Assembly: GCA_945874095.1 (NCBI GenBank)
Contig: CAMCFM010000035.1
Coordinates: 1 to 16,042, forward strand
Length of the DNA stretch: 16,042 nucleotides
Origin: Candidatus Kuenenia stuttgartensis
GTDB taxonomy: Bacteria; Planctomycetota; Planctomycetia; Isosphaerales; Isosphaeraceae
Direction: 5' to 3'
Under the pieces are notes generated by a model. That model saw only the letters and a list, made by a program, of their open reading frames with translations, ran no database searches and was not told the origin of the DNA. Shown here piece after piece: positions 7,363 to 14,313 of this stretch; within the stretch, counting starts at the first letter, position 1; each line of letters opens with the position of its first letter. Made by a program: the position numbers and the translations under genes.

Positions 7363-7395
7363 GCAGGGCGGCTGAAAAGCTGTCCTGCTTTTTTT
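7363..7395 (+). terminator. Intrinsic terminator after the repeat-protein gene, GAAA loop
   Basis: An 11-bp uninterrupted stem (three G-T pairs) from GCAGGGCGGCT to AGCTGTCCTGC closes on a GAAA tetraloop, followed by seven T residues (7389-7395). It lies about 46 bp after the stop codon at 7316 and ends the plus-strand pair. Confidence 0.9.
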
Positions 7396-7448
7396 ATGAC
7401 CAGACTCTGTAGGCGATGTTCCCTGATATGGCGGACTTTGGGTTTGAT

Positions 7449-7477
7449 TTGAAAATGATGTATTTTTGTAATATGTT
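7449..7477 (+). promoter_or_regulatory. Possible promoter for a small transcription unit
   Basis: TTGAAA (7449-7454) and TATGTT (7472-7477) are separated by 17 bases in an AT-rich stretch just downstream of the previous terminator. An alternative -10, TAATAT (7469-7474), has no well-spaced -35. Transcription from here would cover the short reading frame at 7577-7636 and end at the hairpin at 7632-7674. Similarity to sigma-70 consensus is moderate. Confidence 0.35.
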
Positions 7478-7576
7478 AAATGAATATTGATTGAAAGGTC
7501 AAAAACACGTTCTGTCAGGGGCCGTGCATCCAGAAATACACTTCTGAGCGTAATTAGGGCTCCAGAGGAGGAATCT

Positions 7577-7636
7577 ATGAATAGGGATGTCCAGGACTTC
7601 AAGATAATTCATTCAATCTCACTTGCCCTGCATTAA
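7577..7636 (+). CDS. Possible 19-residue small protein or leader peptide
   Basis: A 20-codon reading frame (ATG to TAA) encoding MNRDVQDFKIIHSISLALH. It is preceded by AGAGGAGG (7564-7571) with a 5-base spacer, the best Shine-Dalgarno match in the window. A possible promoter lies about 100 bp upstream. The stop codon falls in the base of the hairpin terminator at 7632-7674, giving a compact promoter-RBS-ORF-terminator arrangement of about 190 nt. The peptide is partly hydrophobic at its C-terminal half and matches nothing I know. It could be a genuine small protein, the coding part of a regulatory RNA, or chance. No gene follows in this direction, so classical attenuation of a downstream operon is unlikely. 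Confidence 0.35.
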   Translation: MNRDVQDFKIIHSISLALH

Positions 7637-7674
7637 AAATGCCGTCGCTACATTGTAGCAACGGCATTTTTAAT
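7632..7674. terminator. Bidirectional intrinsic terminator between convergent units
   Basis: A near-perfect inverted repeat: 14 bp (ATTAAAAATGCCGT with its complement), one C-A mismatch, then GCTAC-ATT-GTAGC. A-runs on one side and T-runs on the other make it work in both directions. It ends eight bases before the stop codon of the minus-strand ceramidase-like gene at 7682 and closes any plus-strand transcript from upstream. Confidence 0.92.
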
Positions 7675-7681
7675 ATCCAGA

Positions 7682-9217
7682 TCAGTCCAACTCCGGCGGA
7701 ACATCGCCATACGCCCAAGGCTTACCGCTGAAACCTGGCCACGGTGGAGGTGTCGGCAGCATTCCAGGCTTCATCTTCCGGGCCATCAAAATCAAACTGT
7801 CCGCAATCGTTCGGCCTGCTGTCGGAATCAGGTTCGAATAACTCGTCAGACGGGTTTCGTAACCGCCACCGCCTGGCCCCAAGGCTTCGGCTGTCGGGAC
7901 GTATCCAATGCAATCGTTCGCCATCGAAACGGGCATGGTCACCGGGAACGGACTCCCTGCCTTGATGTCCAATCCGAATTGACAGAAATACTCGGCTGGA
8001 CAGGACAGAAATACCGCCGGACCAACCTGAATCGCCTGCACTTCCACATCTGCCACAGGCTCGGTTTTCATTCTCGCCGCCAGCATGACAATCTCTTTGG
8101 CAAACGTCCAGTCCGTCATATCCACAGCCGTTTTAGGCTTCGCCGCAAGCTCCCTTGATTTCGAAACGCGATCAGGCGACGGTGCGCGGCGAGCGATCTT
8201 CAAGGTCTTCGACTCAAATGCAATCGGCCCCAGCGGAGCTGCCGAGCGTTCTTCCACAAGCAATGTTTTCAAGGCTTCTGCCCCTACGCTTGCTCCCACA
8301 TAACGGCTGGCAGCTTCGCCCGACTGAGCGATTTTAAAACCCAATCGGTTATCCACCTGAGTCACATCGCCAGCCATCCCTGGTAGAAACACGACAGCCA
8401 TTTCCGGATAAACGCCCTGTATCGCTCGTTCAATATAATAGATGTAATCGGCAGAACTCCCACCAGGACCAGTGGTTGCATGGCACGCATAATTCACGAT
8501 ACAGCCCAGCGGTTTATTATCCATCGACCACACGCCCAGCACGCCCACCTGTGGATCAATCGGGCCAGCAGGTGTAATGATATCTGGATTCCCTTGACCA
8601 GGATGCGTAAAAGTCAGGCCATTGGTCATTTTAAATCGACGATTGAATGCCACTTTGCCTTCAATTCCAAATCCTGCTGACGCTTTTGCAGGCACACATT
8701 TTGCCCATGCTTCCAGAACAGCTTCAGTGATCGCTTTCTCGACTGCAATTAAATAATCGGCATCAGCTGCAGAACTTTCTTCGTAAGCGAGTCTTTGTGT
8801 GAATTTGTCGGAATGATCATATTCACCCGGCAAAACCATGCCTGTAGGGCCTCCTGCATGTGAATGAGAGGCGGAAATCATGATCGCCTCAGGCTTAAGC
8901 GAAGTCTTTGCTGCAATTGCATTTCGAGCAGCCACCACCTGAGGGCGCCGAATGATCAGTGAATCAATACCCACCACAGCCACTGGCGAGGTCCCATTGT
9001 CAAAAACGCTGGCCCGAACCTTGCAGGCGTCGTGCTGATCCTTATGAAACGACTTCACATAGCCGCCCGGTTGCTCCATCCCCGCTTTGGGGCTGATATC
9101 GCGATAAGCGAAACCTGCCTTGAATTGTACCACAGGAACCGCCTTCACCTGATCCTGAGCATTTATGGCTGAACCACAGCACATGGCCATGATAGAAAAT
9201 ACAATCGTTCGCCTCAT
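7682..9217 (-). CDS. Secreted neutral/alkaline ceramidase-family amidase (PF04734-like)
   Basis: A 511-residue protein. The ATG at 9217 has AGGAGAG six bases upstream and starts a clear signal peptide (MRRTIVFSIMAMCCGSAINA, cleavage near 20), so upstream in-frame codons are excluded. Residues 31-480 match the neutral ceramidase N-terminal domain: FKAGFAYRDISP (32-43), the metal site ISASHSHAGG (114-123), NYACHATT (242-249), LPGMAGDVTQVD (278-289), SCPAEYF (405-411) and NDCIGYVPTAEA (434-445), followed by GGYE (451-454). In Pseudomonas neutral ceramidase, two His, a Glu and a Tyr bind zinc; His118/120, His246, Glu409 and Tyr453 are plausible equivalents. The C-terminal immunoglobulin-like domain of the roughly 650-residue enzymes is absent. 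It would hydrolyse an N-acyl bond of a ceramide-like lipid or another amide outside the cytoplasm; the substrate is inferred. It lies 121 bp after the CPBP gene. Confidence 0.88.
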   Translation of the reverse strand: MRRTIVFSIMAMCCGSAINAQDQVKAVPVVQFKAGFAYRDISPKAGMEQPGGYVKSFHKDQHDACKVRASVFDNGTSPVAVVGIDSLIIRRPQVVAARNAIAAKTSLKPEAIMISASHSHAGGPTGMVLPGEYDHSDKFTQRLAYEESSAADADYLIAVEKAITEAVLEAWAKCVPAKASAGFGIEGKVAFNRRFKMTNGLTFTHPGQGNPDIITPAGPIDPQVGVLGVWSMDNKPLGCIVNYACHATTGPGGSSADYIYYIERAIQGVYPEMAVVFLPGMAGDVTQVDNRLGFKIAQSGEAASRYVGASVGAEALKTLLVEERSAAPLGPIAFESKTLKIARRAPSPDRVSKSRELAAKPKTAVDMTDWTFAKEIVMLAARMKTEPVADVEVQAIQVGPAVFLSCPAEYFCQFGLDIKAGSPFPVTMPVSMANDCIGYVPTAEALGPGGGGYETRLTSYSNLIPTAGRTIADSLILMARKMKPGMLPTPPPWPGFSGKPWAYGDVPPELD

Positions 9218-9271
9218 GAATCTCTCCTGAATCGGGCCAATTGGGTTTTGATACTTGACACTCACTACCTG

Positions 9272-9300
9272 TTTATGACAGATTGGGATGGCTTTGGCAA
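9272..9300 (-). promoter_or_regulatory. Possible promoter of the ceramidase-family gene
   Basis: Read on the minus strand: TTGCCA (9300-9295), a 17-base spacer, and CATAAA (9277-9272), about 55 bp ahead of the start codon. The -35 matches consensus at five of six positions, the -10 at four. Its presence suggests the gene need not depend on the upstream CPBP gene. Confidence 0.4.
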
Positions 9301-9337
9301 GCGCCCGAATCTGAGAAACTCTTACCAGACAAATCAA

Positions 9338-10222
9338 TCAAAAGGGAAATACATCCAGCATAAATGCAACGACTGATGACGACTTTTTCACCATGACAGC
9401 CGCAGCCATACCGAGCACACCAGTGAAGTTAAATACGGAGTGGGCAATAATACATGGCCATAATCGACCTGTCACAATATAAGTTTTACCAAGGACCAGA
9501 GAAAGCACAAAGATCCCGATCGGAGCCGGCCATGCGCTCATATGCAAGGCACCAAAGATGAGCGAAGTGATGATATTTGCAGCCTGTACAAGCCGTCGCC
9601 GTTGATCGGCAGGCTTAAACCTGGTCTTGTGAATCAATCCGCCCAGTAAAATACCTCGAAATAGAATCTCTTCCGCAGCAGGGGCCAGGATCACGGCCCC
9701 AATCACAGCCAGACTCATGGAAAACGAGTCAAGGCCTTTATTCAGCATCTGCATCACTTCATGTGGATTGGCATGAAAAATCAGGTTGGCTGTCAGATTT
9801 ACAGCGTAAACCCAGGGGGATGCCAGCAGGGCGACCCGTATTCCGATTCGCACCTGACGCCCGAAGTCAGGACCATTCAACCCAAGTCTTTGCAAGCCTT
9901 TACTCCATCCAGGCCCAACCACGGCGGGTGCCCCGATCATAAAAATCAGGTTGCTTATGGAAACTGCGAGCATTGCAATCATGCTGCGATGATCGTCAAC
10001 CGCAATTCCGGGTATCATATTCAGGCATGAAAAAACGACGAATTGCAAGATCAGTGAAACGATCCAAGCCATAAAAAACATCGGCAATGACCAGCGCACT
10101 TTTGGCCTTAAACCGATTGGAACAAGCCATCTAATGCCTGTCAGACGGTCCAGAACACTCATCACATTGGCCAGCATCATGCCTGAGAGTTGCATTAATA
10201 TCAGCAGGCCGACGACAGTCAT
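9338..10222 (-). CDS. CPBP-family intramembrane glutamic protease (ABI/Rce1-like)
   Basis: A 294-residue multi-spanning membrane protein from the ATG at 10222; a TTG start at 10240 (six residues longer) with a poor GGGCGAG site is the alternative. Hydrophobic segments lie near 1-20, 45-70, 83-102, 128-150, 168-183, 214-224, 235-250 and 262-277. All three catalytic signatures of the CPBP (PF02517) family are present: EEILFR (184-189, the EExxxR motif), FGALH (223-227) and HSVFN (261-265). In this family the motif residues sit in the membrane and act as a glutamate protease, known from Rce1 CaaX processing and bacteriocin self-immunity. No bacteriocin or prenylated substrate gene is visible nearby, so its target is unknown. 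It precedes the ceramidase-like gene on the same strand and diverges from tyrS. Confidence 0.88.
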   Translation of the reverse strand: MTVVGLLILMQLSGMMLANVMSVLDRLTGIRWLVPIGLRPKVRWSLPMFFMAWIVSLILQFVVFSCLNMIPGIAVDDHRSMIAMLAVSISNLIFMIGAPAVVGPGWSKGLQRLGLNGPDFGRQVRIGIRVALLASPWVYAVNLTANLIFHANPHEVMQMLNKGLDSFSMSLAVIGAVILAPAAEEILFRGILLGGLIHKTRFKPADQRRRLVQAANIITSLIFGALHMSAWPAPIGIFVLSLVLGKTYIVTGRLWPCIIAHSVFNFTGVLGMAAAVMVKKSSSVVAFMLDVFPF

Positions 10223-10331
10223 GATTGATTCGCGATTCAATGAACTCGCCCGCTTCCTAAAAGTGATTCAAGAGTGGACTGGATCAAGCGAACTTCGTCT
10301 GTTGATATCCATGGTACAAACAGTTTTCGCC

Positions 10332-10361
10332 TTGCGGATATTCCACCTGTTAACATAGAAT
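10332..10361 (+). promoter_or_regulatory. Possible tyrS promoter
   Basis: TTGCGG (10332-10337) and TAGAAT (10356-10361) are separated by 18 bases, about 95 bp upstream of the tyrS start. The -10 matches consensus at five of six positions. The roughly 90-base leader shows no T-box-like structure that I can recognise. Confidence 0.4.
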
Positions 10362-10456
10362 GCGCAATGACACACCAGAACGCCAAGCCCCCGAACCGAC
10401 GGGCGGACAGAGCGATACAAGCCTAAGACCTGTTGAACAAAGAGTATAGGTTCGAA

Positions 10457-11677
10457 ATGCGATCATTTCAAGAGCAGTGGGATATCCTCAGCCGTGGCGT
10501 GGAGGGAATGGTCCCTGAGGACGCTTTCCGCAAGAAACTCCAGAAGTCGATCGAAACAGGCAAGCCCCTTCGTGTCAAATATGGGATCGACCCGACCGGT
10601 ATCGACGTTCACCTGGGCCACACGGTTCCCCTTCGTAAACTGCGTCAGTTTCAGGAATTGGGCCATAAGGCCATCATCATTATCGGCAATTACACCGCCT
10701 TGGTGGGCGACCCTTCCGGCCGCGACGAAACTCGATCAAAACTGACTGAGGAAGCCGTCGAGATCAACGCCAAAGATTATTTGACCCAAGTCGGCCGAAT
10801 CATCGATCTGGATCAGGCCGAGGTCTATCGCAATGGCGGTTGGTTCGGGAAATGGTCGTTTCTTGACGTTCTCGACCTGTGCCGCAAAATGACGATATCG
10901 CAACTTACGGCTCGAGAGGACTTTGCAAACCGTCTGGCTGCCGAAAAACCAGTCTATTTGCACGAGTGTCTTTATCCTTTGATGCAGGGCTGGGATTCTG
11001 TCGAAATCAAAGCCGATGTGGAGCTTGGAGGCACCGAACAACTCTTTAGCTTGATGTGTGGCAGAGACTTACAGAAAGCTGAAGGTCAGGACGGACAAGT
11101 GGCCATGACCATGCCGATTCTGGTGGGAACCGACGGGGTTCGCCGGATGGGCAAAAGTCTGGGCAATTATATTGGAGTGGCTGAAGATCACGTCACTCAA
11201 TTTGGCAAAATCATGAGCATTCCCGACGAGCCAATGCGCCAATATTTCACGCTTTTGACGGACCTTCCCAAGGCCGACATTGATCGCTGGCTTTCCGATC
11301 AATTTAATCCACGTGACGCCAAAGAGGTGCTCGGCAAGGCCGTGGTGTCCCAATATCATGGAGATACGGCGGCGGATCAAGCGGCGGCTGAATTTCGCAG
11401 ACGATCGACAGGTGCCGATCCTGATGAGATTTCTGAAGTTGTTATTGGTCAAGATCTTCTGGACTCCGATGGTGAAATTCTCTGGCCCCGGCTGATCGTG
11501 GCCTTGGGACTTGAAACCAGCACTTCAAATGCTCGCAGGGTGATCACTCAAGGTGGAGCGAATTTTGGTCCAGAACGTGAGTCGATCGTTGATCCGAACG
11601 GGAAAATGAAGCCTGTCAATGGCATGATTGTACGGGTTGGCAAACGCAAAATTGCCCGGGTAAAACTCGACGGCTAA
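10457..11677 (+). CDS. tyrS: Tyrosyl-tRNA synthetase
   Basis: A 406-residue class I aminoacyl-tRNA synthetase that charges tRNA-Tyr with tyrosine in the cytoplasm. The ATG at 10457 is preferred to an in-frame TTG at 10433; only a weak TAGG precedes it. The Rossmann catalytic domain has VKYGIDPTGIDVHLGH (40-55), with HLGH as the HIGH motif, then GDPSGRDETR (84-93). The second ATP motif, normally KMSKS, reads RMGKS (230-234) in GVRRMGKSLGNYIG. The anticodon-binding region and a C-terminal S4-like RNA-binding domain follow (about 340-406, SNARRVITQGG and IVRVGKRKIARV). The overall pattern resembles the TyrZ-type bacterial enzymes rather than the E. coli TyrS type. The next gene starts 60 bp later on the same strand without an obvious terminator, so they may be cotranscribed. 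Confidence 0.96.
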   Translation: MRSFQEQWDILSRGVEGMVPEDAFRKKLQKSIETGKPLRVKYGIDPTGIDVHLGHTVPLRKLRQFQELGHKAIIIIGNYTALVGDPSGRDETRSKLTEEAVEINAKDYLTQVGRIIDLDQAEVYRNGGWFGKWSFLDVLDLCRKMTISQLTAREDFANRLAAEKPVYLHECLYPLMQGWDSVEIKADVELGGTEQLFSLMCGRDLQKAEGQDGQVAMTMPILVGTDGVRRMGKSLGNYIGVAEDHVTQFGKIMSIPDEPMRQYFTLLTDLPKADIDRWLSDQFNPRDAKEVLGKAVVSQYHGDTAADQAAAEFRRRSTGADPDEISEVVIGQDLLDSDGEILWPRLIVALGLETSTSNARRVITQGGANFGPERESIVDPNGKMKPVNGMIVRVGKRKIARVKLDG

Positions 11678-11737
11678 TTTTTTGCAAGTCATACCTGCCT
11701 CAATAACAATGCAACAAATCACGAGAGAAATCGTCCT

Positions 11738-12799
11738 ATGAACCGCGAATTTGGCTTCGGAATCGTTGGTTGTGGCATGATCGCCGAATTCCACACCAGA
11801 GCGATCAACGACCTTCCCAATGCACGAGTGGTGGCAGCTTTCAGCCGAAAGCCTGAAAACGGCCAGAAAATTCAGGGGCTGGCCAAAGGCGGCTGCGAGA
11901 TTTATTCCGATTACGCCCAGTTCCTCGCCCAGCCTGGCCTCGACATCGTTTGCATTTGCACTCCATCAGGCGCTCACCTGGAGCCCGCGATTGCGGCTGC
12001 ACAGGCAGGCAAGCATGTTGTGGTGGAAAAGCCTCTGGAAATTACAGTCGAACGCTGCGATGCCATTATTGATGCTTGCGAACGGGCTGGAGTCAGACTC
12101 TGCGCTATTTTCCCGTCCCGATTCAGCCCTGCGAATTTGCAATTAAAAGCGGCGATTGAATCAGGCCGATTCGGAAAGCTCACCCTTGGTGACACTTACG
12201 TCAAGTGGTGGAGAACCCAGGATTACTACGACTCCGGCGGATGGAGAGGCACGTGGGACCTTGACGGCGGCGGAGCCCTGATGAATCAAGCCATTCACAA
12301 CGTGGATCTCATCACCTGGCTCATGGGCGATGTTGCCGAAATCACAGCCCTGACGGCGACTTTGGCTCATGACCGTATTGAGGTGGAAGATACGGCTGTG
12401 GCAGCACTTAGATTTAAAAGTGGTGCACTTGGAGTGATTGAAGCGGCCACAAGTGCATTTCCCGGCTTGTTGAAACGAACTGAAATTCATGGAGCAGACG
12501 GCTCGGCCCGGGTGGAGCAGGACGATATCACTTTATGGTCGTTCCGAAATGAAACCGACGTAGACAAGCGGATTAGTGCCGAAATCTCAGGCCGATCTGC
12601 CAGCAATTCGGGAGCCAGTGATCCGCGAGGAATCAGCCACGCTGGGCACAGGGACCAGCTGTCTGATTTTCTCTCTGCGATTGAATCCGGCGGTTCCGCG
12701 AAGGTGGATGGCCGCGAGGGACGTAAGGCTGTGGAAATTATTCGAGGAATTTATCGCTCTGCAGAACTTCGCAGGACCATTGAGTTGCCTCTCACGTAA
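11738..12799 (+). CDS. Cytoplasmic Gfo/Idh/MocA family oxidoreductase
   Basis: A 353-residue NAD(P)-dependent oxidoreductase, shorter than the exported one at 1857-3206 and without a signal peptide, so it acts in the cytoplasm. The dinucleotide-binding motif is IVGCGMIAEFH (9-19), the second strand is VVAAFSRKPE (31-40), and EKP is at 97-99, the conserved lysine motif. The catalytic-domain signature is LDGGGALMNQAIHNVD (175-190), where His187 and Asp190 match the conserved HxxD of the family. VKWWR (155-159) is also typical of the sugar-dehydrogenase branch. The ribosome binding site is poor. It lies 60 bp after tyrS and 136 bp before the acyltransferase gene, which has its own promoter-like sequence. 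Substrate is unknown; inositol, UDP-sugar or another sugar oxidation are all possible. Confidence 0.92.
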   Translation: MNREFGFGIVGCGMIAEFHTRAINDLPNARVVAAFSRKPENGQKIQGLAKGGCEIYSDYAQFLAQPGLDIVCICTPSGAHLEPAIAAAQAGKHVVVEKPLEITVERCDAIIDACERAGVRLCAIFPSRFSPANLQLKAAIESGRFGKLTLGDTYVKWWRTQDYYDSGGWRGTWDLDGGGALMNQAIHNVDLITWLMGDVAEITALTATLAHDRIEVEDTAVAALRFKSGALGVIEAATSAFPGLLKRTEIHGADGSARVEQDDITLWSFRNETDVDKRISAEISGRSASNSGASDPRGISHAGHRDQLSDFLSAIESGGSAKVDGREGRKAVEIIRGIYRSAELRRTIELPLT

Positions 12800-12804
12800 T
12801 CGGG

Positions 12805-12833
12805 TTGACGCCTGATTGCAACTCCAGTAACAT
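12805..12833 (+). promoter_or_regulatory. Promoter candidate for the acyltransferase gene
   Basis: TTGACG (12805-12810), a 17-base spacer and TAACAT (12828-12833): five of six and four of six matches to sigma-70 consensus with ideal spacing. It starts six bases after the preceding stop codon and about 100 bp before the ATG at 12936. Confidence 0.5.
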
Positions 12834-12935
12834 TCACATCGGCTGAATCATTACATTCCGTCTGATCCCGCTTGAAAGTCGTTCGGAACCTTGGCTCTCT
12901 CGCCGATTCCTGACGGTCAATGGAGTGACCCATTC

Positions 12936-13925
12936 ATGGCTCGGCCACGCAATAAAAAAGTCGAATGGATGGTTTACGCCGCTGTCAGGGTTGTGATTAC
13001 ATTCCTCCAGTGGATGCCGCTTTGGATAGGCTATAAGCTGGCCAGAATCATCGCCTGGATTGCATATCATGTGGATAAACGGCATCGGAAAGTGGCGCTG
13101 GATAACCTCCAGATTGCATTTCCGGAAATGACCGATGCGGAACGTGACAAAACTGTCCGAGGCGTTTATCGCCACTTTATTACCATGATTATTGAAATAG
13201 CACATATTCCGTACACATTAAGCCTGACCACCTGGCGCAAGCATATTCATATGCAAGGCCATGAATCGGTCCTGAGGACGATTCTTCAGCGCAAGCCTGT
13301 CTTGATTGTCACAGGTCATTATGGCAATTGGGAAATGGCCGGGTATTTGTTCGGAGTTTACAACTTCAATCCGCACTCGATTTACCGAGCCCTTGACAAT
13401 CCATATCTCGACCGTTGGCTCCGCGAATTTCGCGAACATGCAGGTCAGAAGATGATCCCCAAAAAAGGGGGATTTGAGCAAATGGAAGAGGTGCTTAAAT
13501 CAGGAGGAGTCCTCTGCACTGTCGGCGATCAGGATGCTGGCCCCAAAGGGCTTTTTGTCGATTTCTTCGGCAAGCCTGCTTCCACACATAAAGCGATGGC
13601 ACTTATGGCTATACAGCATCAGGCCGTGGTTTTGGTGGGTGCTGCACGGCGGATGAATGACCGTTTTGAATATCAGGTAGAAGTGGCCGATGTGATTGAT
13701 CCATCGGAATTCCCTACCGGGCCAAATGCAGTCAAAGAGCTGACCCATCGTATGATGGCCGGATTGGAAGCGATTGTTCGGAAGGATCCGACGCAATACC
13801 TCTGGCTTCACCGACGCTGGAAGCACGCTCCACCAGAGCCTAAAATGAAGAAAAAGCGGCTGGTTACCGAGGACTCGGGAACATCAGTCCATGAGTTGGA
13901 TGCTAAATCCGATGCGGTATCTTGA
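12936..13925 (+). CDS. Lysophospholipid/lipid A acyltransferase (LpxL/HtrB-like)
   Basis: A 329-residue protein. The ATG at 12936 has GGAGTGA seven bases upstream, which decides it over an upstream TTG. The basic N-terminus (MARPRNKK) is followed by a membrane-anchoring hydrophobic region (about 11-45), as in lauroyl/myristoyl acyltransferases (PF03279). Conserved family features include ALDNLQIAFPEM (54-65), the catalytic HX4E motif in GHYGNWEMAG (127-136: His128, Glu133), the RALDNPYLDRWLREFRE region (151-167), and GDQDAGPKGLFVDFFGKPA (197-215). It is expected to transfer an acyl chain from acyl-ACP onto a lipid A precursor or related lipid at the inner face of the cytoplasmic membrane; the exact acceptor is not evident. 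The tail after about residue 295 is charged and family-unspecific. It appears to be a single-gene unit. Confidence 0.9.
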   Translation: MARPRNKKVEWMVYAAVRVVITFLQWMPLWIGYKLARIIAWIAYHVDKRHRKVALDNLQIAFPEMTDAERDKTVRGVYRHFITMIIEIAHIPYTLSLTTWRKHIHMQGHESVLRTILQRKPVLIVTGHYGNWEMAGYLFGVYNFNPHSIYRALDNPYLDRWLREFREHAGQKMIPKKGGFEQMEEVLKSGGVLCTVGDQDAGPKGLFVDFFGKPASTHKAMALMAIQHQAVVLVGAARRMNDRFEYQVEVADVIDPSEFPTGPNAVKELTHRMMAGLEAIVRKDPTQYLWLHRRWKHAPPEPKMKKKRLVTEDSGTSVHELDAKSDAVS

Positions 13926-13943
13926 ATCATCGGTGAAATGATT
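13925..13943 (+). terminator. Weak hairpin at the end of the acyltransferase gene
   Basis: AATCAT (13925-13930) and ATGATT (13938-13943) form a 6-bp stem with a 7-base loop overlapping the stop codon. Only TTAA follows, so it is a poor intrinsic terminator. The stretch 13944-14012 is AT-rich with nothing else recognisable. Confidence 0.2.
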
Positions 13944-14012
13944 TTAAGGATTTATCGAATTGTCGATTAGATGATTTAAACTGTTTAGCACAGATTAACG
14001 GTTATCATTAGA

Positions 14013-14240
14013 TCATTTCCGTCTTCTTCGAAGGCGGCGATCGATCTGCTGAAACGATTGAGATGAAATGACCGAATCTTGATTATGACCACTGGCCTGA
14101 ATGGTAATTAAAGCCTGCTGAAGCGTTGAAGTTTCAAATCGGATTTGTTTCAGGTATTCTGATATGACCGAATCATTCCCACCAAATCGGCACGCCTCAA
14201 GCAGCATCTGCTCATCCAGTGACGTGGCTTTTCGGGGCAT
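14013..14240 (-). CDS. Small basic hypothetical protein, 75 residues
   Basis: I do not recognise this protein. The ATG at 14240 has GGAAG about six bases upstream. A longer start at 14273 would begin inside the hairpin that probably ends the preceding gene, so it is less likely. The sequence looks helical: SLDEQMLLEACRF (7-19), then SVISEYLKQIRFETSTLQQA, and a strongly basic end RRLRRRRK (68-75) that could bind nucleic acid. A short motif recurs: NDSVISEYLKQI (22-33) and QDSVISSQSFQQI (54-66). At DNA level, 14 of 15 bases match between 14064-14078 and 14160-14174. Codon use resembles neighbouring genes. It fills most of an otherwise empty 388-bp gap between converging genes. No signal peptide, membrane segment or catalytic motif is visible. 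Confidence 0.45.
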   Translation of the reverse strand: MPRKATSLDEQMLLEACRFGGNDSVISEYLKQIRFETSTLQQALITIQASGHNQDSVISSQSFQQIDRRLRRRRK

Positions 14241-14250
14241 ATGACTTCCA

Positions 14251-14293
14251 GAAAAAAGAAGTTGAAAGGGCATTCCACCAAAGAAGAATGCCC
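14251..14293 (-). terminator. Probable terminator after the TIM-barrel gene
   Basis: On the minus strand GGGCATTC pairs with GAATGCCC across a 10-base loop (stem 14268-14293). It is followed by TTTCAACTTCTTTTTT, an interrupted T-run. It begins about 20 bp after the stop codon at 14314. Confidence 0.6.
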
Positions 14294-14313
14294 CAAAGTG
14301 AACGTCATTAAAA

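Noticed and set aside
9218..9337. Upstream extension of the ceramidase-family gene almost to the CPBP stop codon
   Set aside because: The start at 9217 has a strong AGGAGAG site and a proper signal peptide; the extension would hide the signal peptide behind 40 residues.
9338..10222. CPBP protease as a bacteriocin-immunity or abortive-infection gene
   Set aside because: Catalytic motifs are present, but no bacteriocin precursor, modification enzyme or export gene lies nearby, so a defence or immunity role is not supported here.
10362..10456. T-box or other riboswitch ahead of tyrS
   Set aside because: The leader is under 100 bases, with no T-box sequence, specifier loop or terminator/antiterminator pair that I could find.
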